Assembly: GCF_040954835.1 (NCBI RefSeq)
Contig: NC_090714.1
Location: 2,158,501-2,222,500 of the forward strand
Length of the DNA: 64,000 bases
Direction: 5' to 3'
Source of the DNA: Lepisosteus oculatus
Taxonomy: Eukaryota; Chordata; Actinopteri; Semionotiformes; Lepisosteidae
The stretch's first letter is position 1, and each line of letters opens with the position of its first letter. The notes below the pieces were generated by a model. That model was not told the DNA's origin, made no database searches, and saw nothing but the letters and a program-made list of their open reading frames with translations. Shown here one piece after another: positions 12,875 to 25,600 of the stretch. The translations under genes and the position numbers were made by a program.

Positions 12875-15800
12875 AATTGAACAGAGAAGACAGTGTGGGG
12901 ACCTGAATTCTCAGATCCTCAAAGGGATTGACAGAGTCAACTGTCAATCCCAAATCCCCAGTGAAACACTGACCAGAGGAGTGGACGTGGGCTAAAATAT
13001 GCTAATAGGTGGTTCTGTCCACAAAAGGTTCATCTATGGTGATGAATTGTGATCTGTTCCGTTCCATAGGAAGCCGAATAAATTAATCCAAGATGAAGGT
13101 GTCGTATCCCACGATGTGGTTGAGGTTGTTTTCTTCTGGCTTCCAGTCCAGGACAATACCCATGCATACAAGCACCAGACGCCTACATAAGATGTAAAAT
13201 CTGCAGGGAAAGGATCTTGGATTTGCAATGTGTGCAAATTGATCGTCACAAAGGCAAATTTATCGTGTACACACAGATTGACACCAGTAGCTGTCGGCAA
13301 GTCACAGAGACCAAGGGCCTCAAGGATATAAAGAATTGATTGAGCTTCCAGTAGTCTGTTGCCATTCCGGTAAAGCTCCGTTTATCCCTGACATTTTTAA
13401 TTCAGAAATTATCATGTGTATTTTAGGTTTGAAATATCTCCTTGGTAATTAAACGGAAAAGCTGGCAATTCCAGACAGCGCTTCCCCCATTAGTCTGGTA
13501 AAGCGAGAGTCTGGTAAAGCATTACACTGGTAATGGTACAGGCGCATTTTAAACTGATTTATGTTTATTTATGATATTCTGCATATATGCTGAAAACATA
13601 TTTATGCTATTCTGTCCATTTGGTGATAGATTTACTGGTGTATTTGAAATTAAGAGGTCCTATCAGTTAGCAAACAGTGACAATAGCTGTGCTTTCAGTT
13701 CAAGCTGTGGAAGGGTCTCAACGGATTAACAACATGAGTCCTAAAAGACACCGAAGATGGAATTCAGCAGAGTCATGTACTACCCCCACCCCTGATCCCC
13801 GGCGGATCACACGCATCAAGCACGCATTCCAGCACATCAGCGCCTTTTCTACAGGATGGAGAAAAGATGCTCTGAGAAAGATCAATTAGGAGGTTATTCT
13901 TCAGATAGACCTCAGCACTGCTTCAGCAATTAAGCTCTTGTGTCCAAAGCCATGAAAGGTGGTTTGAAGAAAAAACAAAATGTAGGGAGAATAAAAGGGA
14001 AAAGTTGTTGATTTCAAACAGGTATTTACAGAAGGACTGTCTAGTTGGCACAGCTGACAGGCACAGTGAAATTCAGGTCAGCACAGCCTGTAGTGTTTGA
14101 AGCACATTGATTGCTTTCCCTCAGTGATAGACTTGATAGTTCAATTGCATCACCATGTAACCCCTCATAATTTACTATCTGTAGAAGCTGGAAGTATCTT
14201 TATTGGTTTATTTCCATCACCAAGACAATATGGACTTCAAACCTGGTTAAAGCTGTTGCACTTTAAAGGTCTGTGTTGTGCAAAGTTTCAATGTTTTTAT
14301 TCGAGAACTTTTGATTATGCTCAGGATGAATCTTTTCTGTGTCACAAAGAGATAACATAAGAGCTTCACAAACAACAATTGCTATAAGGTTCACATGAAG
14401 TCATAAGCACTGCTTTTGTCCAAGTTCCAAAAACAAAAGCACTGGGTTAATTCCTGGGATGATATTGTACATCCTACAAAAAAGCGTACTTGGAAAATGT
14501 AAGTTTACAGAACTGTTTGACTTTGGTCTTTTAAAATGTCTATGCAAATCCATAACATTCATCATTAAAATTCATCTTCCAGTGTATGATTTTACAATAA
14601 AAAGTGTAATTTCAAAGCTCCCATTTACATGTTTTCCCTAAACATGTTGCTTCATTCTAACTAAGATCTGAGAGAAACTCATGAAATTCTGAAAGACTAA
14701 TGCAAATTACAATAGGAGGTATGTAAGTCTATATAAGTGAGGGAACGCAAAACTTTTACGTTATTTTAAAATAACCTTTGGTATATTTAGGGATAATTTA
14801 AACTGACTTGCCTTCTTTCCAGAGAGTAATTGTAATTAATTTAAGGATTAGTTATGCCTTCCTGTTTAAATATCCCTGTAATTAATCCTGATATCACCAA
14901 ATTATTAAAACATTTAAATATTTATTTTAAAATAAATTTCAAATTATGATTAATAAAAGAGTAATTTGTGACAAACACAATGTCAAGTGTTAAGTGTCAA
15001 AGGACAATACATGTATTTGAGATATAATTCTAGATTTAATCTTTAATATATCTCTAAATATAGTATGAAAGCCTATACTAAAAGAGACTTACCAAACAAA
15101 ATAAATATTTCTTTAGGCGAACAAATGACTGAGGTATTGTAAGTGAATTTGAAAAGGAAAAGGGTGTCATTCTGAGGTGTATGTTAATATATATACCCAT
15201 CTGGGGGTATTTTAAAGAGAATTATACATATCTAAAAATTAACCGGACGTCATTAAATATATTTGTATATGTAGGGACATCACTATGAGATATCTTAATA
15301 ACTAGAGATATTGAAGATATTTTAAGATGAAAGGAAATTATAAATCATTTTTAGGCTTATCTAAATATTTAAAGCTTCCCTAAAATGTTATTATTAAATG
15401 TTGTTTGGAAATATTTATATGTCACTCTAAAAGCATTAGAGTTGTCTCAAAATAGCTGTACTCTTTGATGTTAAATTGTAATGACATTTAAATAATCTCA
15501 CATGGTCCAAATAGTTATGAATCTAGTTTCTCCTTATGATGGATCTTTCCTGTATGTGCTAAGAAAGAAACGGTAGTCTGGATACTTAAAGTACCGTACA
15601 AGCTCTGTATCACGTTGATTGTGTCAGTGATGTCAGTGACTGTTCCGCAGAAGACTCACACTACGCGTATACGTGTTCACTCCGCAGATGTAAAATCCGT
15701 AACCGATTACATCATTCTTAACTCTGAATGTTAGAATCCATCATTCTTTCATCCCTCTAATTATAGGCCAATTTTCCAAGAAAACTAAAATTGAACTGCA

Positions 15801-18800
15801 CAAATTTACCCTACCCACAGTGGGTAAATGTATCCTTCACATTAACTATTTCAGCCTGCTTCTGTGTGATTTCAGTTTTCCTAACTCTGTGTAGAATTGG
15901 TGGACTGCCCATGTCATCCCACAAAGCACAGAAAGGCTGCTGCAACAAACCAACCAGCCCTTTGCTTTATTTCCCAGAAATTCCCAGGAGTGCTTTTCAT
16001 TTCAATTGCTTGACAAAAGCTAAAAAAGCCTGCAGACAACTCTTTCTGTGTTACAAAGTCTTTTTCCTTCATGCTCCGCTTACCATGTACCTCACCAAGA
16101 CTTAAGTGCTGACTTCAGATGCTTGAAAGAAAGGAAGGAAGAAAAAAAAAAAGAGCTGACCATTTATGTGGCATTCAGAGAAGTTTCCGGTCTGTCCATT
16201 CTTTGCATTCTCTGAAAATGGCAATATCACAAAACACTAAGTGCCATCTCTGATGCGTTTGAGTGAATCACTGGTCTGTAACAACTAGGAGCAAACATTG
16301 TCATTGGCAAGGCAATCTGTTGAAATGATAAGAGGCTGCCATGTTTTTGTGTCACATCTCACAGATCAAATTCTGGACAACCACCCCCACTTAATATGAA
16401 TTTACACTGTGAATTCATATGGCTCTGGCCTATTTTGCTGAAAAAAATGAATACTGCATTAATAATTCTTTACAAGAATTAGGAGGTTTACAGATCAAGC
16501 AATGTTAGAAAATAAATCATTTGGATAGATAATATGTTCTAATAATATATTTTTTTTAATTGTACCCTTTCTTCTGTTTTTTTTTGATACAGCAAATTGA
16601 ATATTTTAATGGCCATAGCGTATAAAACAACTTGTAGGCTAAGAATTGTGATGTCTTTTTAGTTTAGTTTTAGTTCGTTTTTCTATTGCATGAGCTGCTT
16701 AAAATTAATATTTGTGACTAGGTAAAAGACACCTCATTATGCATAAAAGTAACTACCTTCCCAAGTTAAGGATTTAAAAAAAGCTTATTACGCTGTTTAT
16801 ATATGGATTATCCACGTAATCATAGCTCTAGGGCTCCACTGCACACTGAGAAATGCCACAGAATATGTTTTTACAAGACTGGAATACGTTAAATACATAA
16901 TTAGTGGGCAATTTCTTTACATTCTGAAATTTTAGCAGTCTAGTTATGACAAAGAACACCATTCACAAACACGTCTGAAGTGAAATCACAGGGAATCCTC
17001 AAGGAGTATTTCTGTATTTCTTCAAGGAAAGACTTTTTAAGGGGGTATTTTTAATGCGGAAGGTTATGGTCCGACTTTCATAGAGAGATCTGTGATGTTT
17101 TGGGACTCATGAAAGTAAAACTGGAAACATATTGGCCTTTTTACAGGCCTTTCCACAGCTTCCAAACAGAGATCATACAGAACCTGAACTATGGAGCATA
17201 ACTAAATATGTTTCTGTACTGGGGAGAGGAAACTATTTCATGGGAATGCAAGGATCTCAATGTTTTCTTTTCCAGCTCATACTAATCAATTCCTGTAACA
17301 CTGTGACTTTACCACTATGAATTCAATAAGAAAATCAGGTATACTATACATGACCTAAAGCCATAGAAAGTATTTAGTATCAATGAAAATCAAGACTTAC
17401 TGAAGAACACAATTTGTGTAAGGATATGTGAAACAAATGATGACATAATCAAATAGATCAGGTCGTGTCTTCAGGAGGCGTTTATAACACGTTGATTTGA
17501 GAAACCAACAGCCAGTGGCTGAAAGGACAATTGGTTTGGGTACTTGGCTTTGATATCCTCTTGAGTCCAGGTCTGTGTGCAGATATATCTTCTACCCTTG
17601 CCCCTGCATTCCAGAGCACTTCAACCAGCAGCGCGAGGAAGCCAGACGAGGCCGTTGCAGCAGATTGAAAGACTGCCTGGACTGGTTCCCCCTCTGCCCT
17701 CTTCGGGCCGCAGTGCTCCTCTTCCCCACAGGACGCTCATTCTGTTCCACAGCTTGAGCTCTGACCTCTGTTCCCGGGCAGGTGACGGCTCTTCACCCAG
17801 GGCGCTGGGTGCTGTAACTAGCTTGCAGATGAACCGCAGCACCGCATTGTCTTGGTTCTTGCACCAGTGGCCCTTTTGTGATCGTGATTTAGCTGTGTTG
17901 GCAGCACCCCACCCCCCAAAAAAAAAACACCAAGAAAATAAAAAAAAATCATGTTCAGTAACTGATTAACAATCTCTGGTTTCTGGTTTCCCAGCTCAGC
18001 ACTTTCACACCACAATAATGTGTCCATAAAGGTGAAGTGTGGTGCATACAGGCTGGGGAAGAGTGATTGACAATGAATGGGCTCAGCCAGGGACTGCACA
18101 GTGTTCACCAAACACTTGCAATAAACGCCGATGCATGTATTGGCGGCCCCTGTTATCAGTCGCCCTACGATACAGTATGCCGTTCTGCACCGCTGTCCTT
18201 GAGGAATGGAGGAAGTCGATGTAGCCATTCTTTCAATCGACTCCCCTTAACAAATATCATGTTATCTTCCATGACGGTTCTTAGTTTATAAGTAATAACA
18301 AACTGCCACAGAATCTCATTGCTGGTTTACTTTACATCCTTGATCATTGAAAATATTTAGATACTCTATGTATATATACTTTAGCTTAGTTTTTCACATT
18401 CAAAGTAAGGCTGTATTGCCCGAGGTATTGAAAAGAGAAAACTGAACCAAAATACAACCAAAAACTGCAGCACTACTTTAGGTCCAGGTGTAAGTCTTCC
18501 AAAAAAGAAAGAGAATCAAAATATTTCAGCAATGTTTCTTCCCAGGATTTCAGCCCAACATGGAATTAAACAGGACCAGGGAGTGAGATTCTTCTGTGGC
18601 TGATCTCAACAAAGCTTGGCATTTAGGATTAACTGATATAGACACATTCCATGCACGGTTTAAGACCATACCAATTAGGACTAAACCTTTCCATGATTGA
18701 TTTACATCGCCCTCTGATGCACTTGCAGGTCTTTCTAAAACGTCAGCGTGCCCTTTTCTGAGTCTGGAATCCACAGCTAATGCACTGGTTCAAAGACTAG

Positions 18801-20090
18801 GAAGTCACAAAGAGTTTCATGATTCCTGAGCCACTTTGGATTAAAGGTGGCAGCAGAAGAAAAAAAAAAAAGATCTTCCTGAGCCGGAGATCAGATGCTT
18901 TCCAACAGATCTACACAGGCTACAGCAGATCAAAACGGACTGGATGAGTCCTTATCCTTGAGTTTGAAAGCACGTCCGATCCTTAACTCTTCACCAACTT
19001 ACATGTTATTTGGTGTATTTGTAATTAAACATGTGACTGCAATCATGTGAAATGCAGGTACACATACTCATTTACACCTGTAGGTCATCCAGTTTGTGAG
19101 ACGATCGCACGATTGCCGTGTTAATTAGGCACTGTGTCATTTGCAGGTCAGAAGTGTTGAGTGTTTCCTAGTTCTGAGACTAATGTGAGATGTCTCCTGT
19201 GCTAGTGACAGATGTTGCCAGTAACACTTGCTGCATGTTAGTATAGCTCATGGTAATTTTGCAGCAGCTGTTGGAAGCTAAATGAAAACCAATAAAAAAT
19301 GTGGAAAATATGCTGTCCTTCTCATACAGGGGAGGTTTCAGTCTTCCTTCCATTCTTTTGTTATGTCTTCAGGTCTGTAAATGCAGCCAACTGTAAAAGC
19401 AGGCAGTGAAACTGGAGCTCTCCTACAAGGCAGTACAGTGGGACATCACCTAGGGATGGGATTTAAAATATTCAATTTCCCCGAGTTCTCAATGTAGCTG
19501 GTAGACAACACATCACCCATTATCCAGTATTCAATACTGTGGTGATTATAGGTACGATTGTGATGCTCAATTTTGACAATATTTGATTACTGGTGCCTGA
19601 AGGGTACACCATCTAACTTCCTTCTTTGTATCAATTTATACCGTATTCCACAGCTTCCATTGTATGCTATTGGTGCCTTATAAGGTCTAATGAAAAATAT
19701 TTGTACACAATATATATGTACCAGAACAATAAAGTAGGTTTTGTGCCACATATTAAACTGCCTTTGTTTGCTTCTTTTTAGGGCACAAATGTTATCTTTG
19801 CATCTGTCCACCTGAAGTTGGAAAAAAACCACCAGTGCTGCCACAGATTGCTTGAAAAAAAGTAGTAGGAAACTGTGTGCATCGTCTGTGCTTTGTCTCA
19901 GCTTTAGACTCAGAAATGACCGCGTGACTGGCCTGCAGACACAATGGCTAGCCAGCATCTCTCGGGGAAACTCCCCGCTCTTGGATTGGCTGAGTTGGAA
20001 GCAGGCAGCCGAATCTGTGTATTGTGACTGGCTGGGACTTGTAAAGCTCTTTCCTGATTTAAACCCTGCCAATCAAGTCCTTTTGCTCTC

Positions 20091-20104
20091 CCACCAGAGG
20101 GCAC
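20091..20104 (+). promoter_or_regulatory. CTCF-type motif
   Basis: CCACCAGAGGGCAC fits the CTCF core CCASYAGRKGGCRS at every position. It lies about 2.5 kb beyond the PDGFA stop, in a GC-richer patch with CCAAT-type words (GGATTGGC near 19.98 kb and GCCAATCA at 20069-20076). Occupancy cannot be judged from sequence; insulator or loop-anchor use is inference. Confidence 0.45.
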
Positions 20105-22004
20105 CACCCCTTTTCAGCGGAAAAATGATTCATTACTGTACTGTGGGCAAAAAGCGTGATAGCTGTGATACATCTAACACATGTTAAATGGAAATATGTC
20201 AGAAGTTGAAATCTATTAATTAGCACAAAAGCACATTATGGTTATGCCATATTTTTTTCTAATTGCAGAAAATGCATTAAATTATTTCTCTGTATAGCAC
20301 GAATTCCATTGACAGAGAGAGAATAGTTTTCGAAGCACCTTCTCCTCGTACACACTTGCATTTTTAGCAGATATGCCAATCAAGCACATCCAATCGGATG
20401 CTACTTTTCAACAAATGCAGCACAGAACTAAAGAAATACAAATTCAAAAGTGCCATAGACGGACAGAATATTTTAAAAAAAGGTTTTGTGAAACAGATCA
20501 ACATCGAGAGAACACAAAAGAACACCAAACAGTAGATCACTCTTTGAATGCAGGATAAAGACAAAAGAAATATTTTTTTGTACAAAGTTTAATGAAGCAG
20601 AAATATGTATACTGAAACCATAAATATATAAATTATTTTTTCTTCCATGGTGCCTGAAAACCTCAGGACATGTACTGAGTTTATTATGGAAATGGTCCCA
20701 GATTGGAGCCATTTGTGTTTAACAGGGAAGACTTCAGCTGTCAGCAAAGAGGCCTACTATGCTTTTTATGGAAAGTGATGCTGCAAATAATTCCTTTAAA
20801 AAAATAATATATATTTATATATATAGCACCGATTACAATGTATTCTTTTAAGGAACTGAGCTACAGAAGAAAGCAGCAGTTTCAGTTTAAATAACTTAAC
20901 AGCAGGACTATTGGGTAAAACATCACATTCTAACAACACGGTCTGTTTCCCCTCTGGTTTCAGCCCTCCCAGGACAACTAGACCTGCTGCGAACCACCAC
21001 ACCAGTGGTGCCCAGTTTGCCCAGTGGACACGTCTTTTATTTTTCTCAGAGAGGCTTCCTTCAAACTCATTAGCATGTGAATTTTATTCCCATAAAAAGG
21101 AAGACGGTAATACGCCACTGGCCACCTTAGAGGCTTTAGAGGAATATCTTTCTGTGACCAAGTGTTCCACTTATTTAGACTGAAATGTGTTTGTGAATAC
21201 AGCCCTCTGCTCTTTTTAGTGGGAACTACACTATACTGATGTCATTGAAGGTAATGTAAGGTTTTTAATTATCCGAGCAGGGTTGTAATCCTAAATAACT
21301 GAGCTATTGCTTTTGATTTGTAAAATATGTTAAATTTACACAACAAAGCTTATGATCAGCCAGAGAAGTGATGGTAATAGTTTGTTTACTTGATATGAGC
21401 CTGCATACAATGTTAAAACATTTCCCCAGCGTGAGTCAACAGACCAGGTTTTGAAATTAGTTTTTTTTTCTATTACATCATATTTAACTCTGAGACTTTA
21501 AACTCAAATCAAAAAGACAGTAAATGAAATGTGTAATTGAAGCAATATTAAGTTAAAGAAGAGCATATTAAATATTTCACTGGGATGTTTAAAAAAACGG
21601 ATTTCTTTTTTAGATAAAAATACAACCATTTGAAGACAAGATAACAAATCCTGTTGAATACATGTAAGCATAACAATTTACCAAAAATAAAGAATTTTCT
21701 TTTTCCCCATCTTTCAAATATTTGTAGTCGGTATTCTGCCGAGCAAAGCAGTTTGTCAGAAAACAGACTTTGTTTTTCACACGTCGCTCAGAAGCACGTG
21801 TGAGTAACTGGGAAAAGAATGAGCAAAAAACCAAGACAATGCCAAGAACCGAAATGATGGAGAGTCAATATCACTACAGAAAACTGCCAAGGGACCCTCG
21901 GGAGAAGACAGAGGCCGGAGTCGATGTTGAAACGTCAGAGCAAGTGGTTCAGCCATAAGAACAGAGTGTGAAATGGCATTTTCTGGTAGTAATCGCTAGG
22001 GTTG

Positions 22005-22646
22005 GACGCTCAACCTTTCTGGTTTATTGTTCGTGTTGTCCTTCCAAATAATAAAAAGGGTTAGGAAAGGTTAAAGGAAATGCTTTGTTTAAGAAAATCC
22101 TTGATGCTGAAACAAAACCAGCTGTCTGTTTAAGGATTCCCATGAAGAAAAGACTTAAACCACTCAACGAGAATGTCCCACAGCAGCTCTGCAGATTCCA
22201 AATGGCTTTTATCCATCTCTGCTTCGTACGCGTGAAGTCCATTAAAGTCTGTTAGAAAGCAGCAAGGTTTCTGGCCATCAAGCACCTCTGACTACTCCAG
22301 TGTTTCTCCTTTATTCCCTTCAAATTCCTCTCCTCTTCTCATCCAGCTCCAACAATGTGCTGTTCTTCTTTCCTGAAAGGAAATGGTTGTATAGTCCCAG
22401 AGTGCCACTATTCTTTTCATTTTGACTCAGTTATTTCATTTTCCAAGTACAAAAATTGTTCTCTGTTCTGTTCGTCCGCTGTTTGTCCGTGAGACGAGCA
22501 GTTTGTTAATAATATTGATTTGTCGGTTTCACATTTTGGAGCAATTAACTGTTACTGTGAGAAAGCACCTTTGACAGTTTGTTTTAGGGTGTTTGAAGAG
22601 TAGACTGCATCACTCCCCTTTACAGTCATCCTTCGGTTAGTCATTT
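22005..22646 (-). other. PDGFA: PDGFA 3' UTR, probable extent
   Basis: Non-coding sequence after the exon 7 stop. AATAAA poly(A) signals on the minus strand lie at 22310-22315 and 22023-22028; cleavage 10-30 bases further would give 3' UTRs of about 0.35 or 0.64 kb. Which is used, or whether a still more distal site serves, cannot be told from sequence. Short ORFs here show no family resemblance. Confidence 0.45.
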
Positions 22647-22657
22647 TCACCTCACAT
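22647..22657 (-). CDS. PDGFA: PDGFA exon 7, coding start (short-form end DVR)
   Basis: The acceptor CTTTTTCCAGCAG is followed by ATGTGAGGTGA. Joined to the single G left by exon 5 this reads Asp-Val-Arg-stop, exactly the short-form ending of human PDGFA. In the long form this exon would be untranslated. The acceptor is a tandem CAGCAG; using the first AG would insert one Ala and still end DVR. The remainder of the exon is 3' UTR running to lower coordinates. Confidence 0.88.
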
Positions 22658-25600
22658 CTGCTGGAAAAAGAAAAGTAGAGTACACAGATGACCAAAACAG
22701 CTGTGGGAGTCTCAGAAAAACAATCTATTCTTTCGTTTCAAAAATATGAAACTGTTTTATCATTAAGAAGGCAGAAATCTTAAACTACAGAGTTTAATGT
22801 TTGATGTTAAACGCTTATCATCAACTACATCAACACAACACAAAATAATGCAGCTTTTGATTTCAATTGATTCCTAAATCATTAGAAGGACAAATCAAAT
22901 GAAAAAATGAAATGAAAAAAATATTTCCACTATACATTTATAAGAGACTATAATACAAGCAATAAAACATTTCTAAATAAACCTCATGGTGTATTGAAAA
23001 ATACGTTTTTCTGATTTACTAGAAAAAAATCAATGCATGGGAAAGTAGTAGCATTTTCTGAATCTGGAAAAAGACTTGTAACGTAGTAATCCTGTGGAAG
23101 TAATTTAAAGGTGCACATGCAAGACCACAGAAAGTGATTTTCTTACCAATTTAATCACAAATTTATATTTACAGAAACCTGTGGAAGTACCCAAAATCCA
23201 CTGCAAAGTTTCCAACAGCAAGTTCCAAAAACGATTTTCTGTACAAGTTGAAGCTCATTCGGGAAAAGGGTTTTTTTTCTCTGAAGTACTGAGTTTTGGG
23301 AATGGAATCATAACAACGGCAGAAGACGCCAAAATGAAAGATAATCTCAGCTTTACACTTACACAGGTGTCTTACACACTAAAGTTCCAGTATACTCGGC
23401 CCCTGACTGCCACATTGCTGCTTAATGTCTCACAACAATTCGAATTTATTCAAGGAGTGGCTTAATCAACCTTCCAAACCGCAACAATCAGAATCTATGC
23501 CTTTGGCAAAAGCTGTCTGAAAGATAAAAGAAAAAAACAAAGCCCTATATCCCTTAGATCAGTTCTAGGCACTGATTATATAAAGAGTGTTGCTTTGGTA
23601 TTCACTGAAGGTGGGAATCTCGTTTTCCAATGAACGGATGCTGGAGGTGGATGGGTAGGATTCTAAGCCTGAGCTTCTTCGAATCGGAGAAGGAAGGGAG
23701 CGAACAAGGAGGCCAAAGAAGGAGTAAGCTAACAAGCACACACACACACACACAAAAAACAACAACTTCAGAAGAATTTGCCAGCAGGTAGGATCACCAA
23801 AGCACACCACCTCTGATCTCAAAGCAGCCTTAGAGTGAGAGCAGAGCGAAAATCACAGGACCATTCAGAGGGCTGCGCAGTGCTATCGGATGATTATATT
23901 TTTTTCATTGCTTGCACTGGCTTTTGATTTATTGCCCTTCTTGTGAAGTCCTACCTGTACTGCACACAGGTCCAAGGGACTTTTAGCTTTTTTACGTCGG
24001 CAATAAGTCCTTGTTGTGTTTTAGCTTTTGGCGTTTCCATTTTTTACCTGTGGCCCTACTTCGCCCTGTAAACAGAGGGGGCGGGGCTGGTTTAAAACAA
24101 TGCCCCAAGGAAATGCATTTCAGTTCAATATAGAAAGCTATAAATACCTAGGATGACTATCAGTTCAGCAGCTCTTTTTTTATCAGATCGGAGAGCTTTC
24201 GATCATGCGCCAGAACTACCACCTGAACAGCAGGAAGCCTTTGGAAACTGGTGTCACCATTTTGGCTGATGATATACATCAGACTGACATACAATAAGAA
24301 GGTTCATTAGCTAATTTAATAGTCCTGTTTGTTCGAAAATGGAGCAATTTCAATTCACGCCATCATGCACGGCAGTAGAGCTATGATCTAAAAGCCACTG
24401 CCACTGATTTGGGTGACACGTGTTTTTAATGTGACAAGAAAAACAAACAACCTATGATTACATTTCCATCAGTGAAATTACTTACAATAGATTACATAGA
24501 TTACATAGATACATAGATTACATTTAATCTATGATTACATTTTCAGCAGTGAAATTGGGTCACAAATTTGCCACGTCTAATAATTTTTAATATTTTCCAT
24601 TATGATTGCTTTATTGGAGACAAATGGTATCAGTATAAATTTCCACATTAATATGTATTGTATGTTTTATGTAATCCCACTTGATTCTCTATGTATAATT
24701 TCTAGAAGAAAGATTGAAGAATGGTAATGGTTATTCCATAATAAATGTTTTCATGTAACATACTAAAAGACACCTATAACTGAACTGAGCAGCAGGAATG
24801 CAAGTTTGGCCACTTTTAGTAGTGATTGTACTAAATCCAGATTAAATTATTTTAATTAAACATCTTGTAACCTATGTTATCTCAACCCAATATGGGTAGA
24901 AATCACTGCCCTTAAACCGCACAAGCTTGAAAATAAAGGCAAAGGCCACTTTTAAAACTGAAATATGACACCATTCTTCAGTATAAGTGTGAGAAAACTT
25001 GTTTGTCTCTGTTTATTCATTTAATGCTGTTATAAAAAGTGAGTTAAAAAAGCACCACTTATCAATAGAAAAGCTGTTAGCACTAAAAGGCTGAAACTAT
25101 ATTTTACTGCAGGCAAAATACAGGTGTCAAAAACTGCATTCAAGAGTCTTATCAAACAGTGGAAGAGTGTACCAGGCACTAAGTACATTGAGGCTAACAG
25201 CTCCTAAGCATGAAAGATTCCACATGTACTACTTTAACATAGATACAAAGGTTACAAAGGGACACCCGCAGGGGTGGAGGGTCATTGAGATAGGAGGAGC
25301 TGTGAAAATATCTCACTGCAAAGCCAAGCAGGACTCTGCCCCAACTACCAAGGGGCCTCTTTTAAACTCTGTGCAAAAGCACAGGGAAAAAAAAACATGT
25401 AAATGTGGGCTTCATTGCACATCAACCCTTCTCAGTAGTAAATTATACACATGTAATGTTGTTAAGCTTCTTGATGAGGTATTGATTTTTAAACCTTCTT
25501 CTGCTCTCCCAGCATGGGATAGTTTGTCCATACCAAATATTGAGGTGACTGCAAATGATCTCCAAGGGTCAAAACAAAACGTTTGGAAACCACTCACAAG

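Larger units (their letters stand above)
1..22004. other. 3' flank of PDGFA, gene desert with old repeats
   Basis: No protein-coding or stable RNA gene is supported here. ORFs are short, overlap in several frames and lack recognisable domains; the longest is 161 codons at 19587-20072 on the minus strand. Supported contents are the SINE at 3.6 kb, the Penelope-type tail at 4.8 kb, a possible hAT remnant at 10.2 kb and the CTCF motif at 20.1 kb. GC-richer unclassified patches lie at about 9.0-9.5, 11.0-11.25 and 17.57-18.2 kb. A very AT-rich block lies at 14.75-15.5 kb. In mammals FAM20C lies on this side, but no exon of it was seen. Confidence 0.7.

Noticed and set aside
13034..13300. 88-codon minus ORF beginning MPTATGVNLCVHDKFAF
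   Set aside because: It looked protein-like at first, but no family motif, flanking exon or convincing splice sites were found.
13340..13540. Possible inverted ends (CCGGTAAAGCTCCGTTTATCC and AAACGGAAAAGCTGGC) suggesting a Tigger-like miniature transposon
   Set aside because: The ends match only partly and no target-site duplication was found.
17570..17970. Overlapping ORFs of 60-130 codons in a GC-richer patch
   Set aside because: Frames on both strands are open because of base composition; no protein motif or splice pattern supports a gene.
19360..19400. TTTACAG followed by a frame ending Asp-Leu-Lys-Thr-stop, considered as the short-form terminal exon
   Set aside because: The exact Asp-Val-Arg-stop with a good acceptor is present at 22647-22657, nearer and identical to human.
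19587..20072. 161-codon minus ORF
   Set aside because: No recognisable domain, low-complexity hydrophobic stretches, and a different ORF covers the same bases on the other strand.
22261..22390. A CTTTCAG acceptor followed by GGAAAGAAGAACAGC, considered as PDGFA exon 6
   Set aside because: The translated tail lacks the G-R-x-R-x-x-G-K-K-x-K-R pattern. The site at 24065 matches it in phase and lies in the correct order before the DVR exon.
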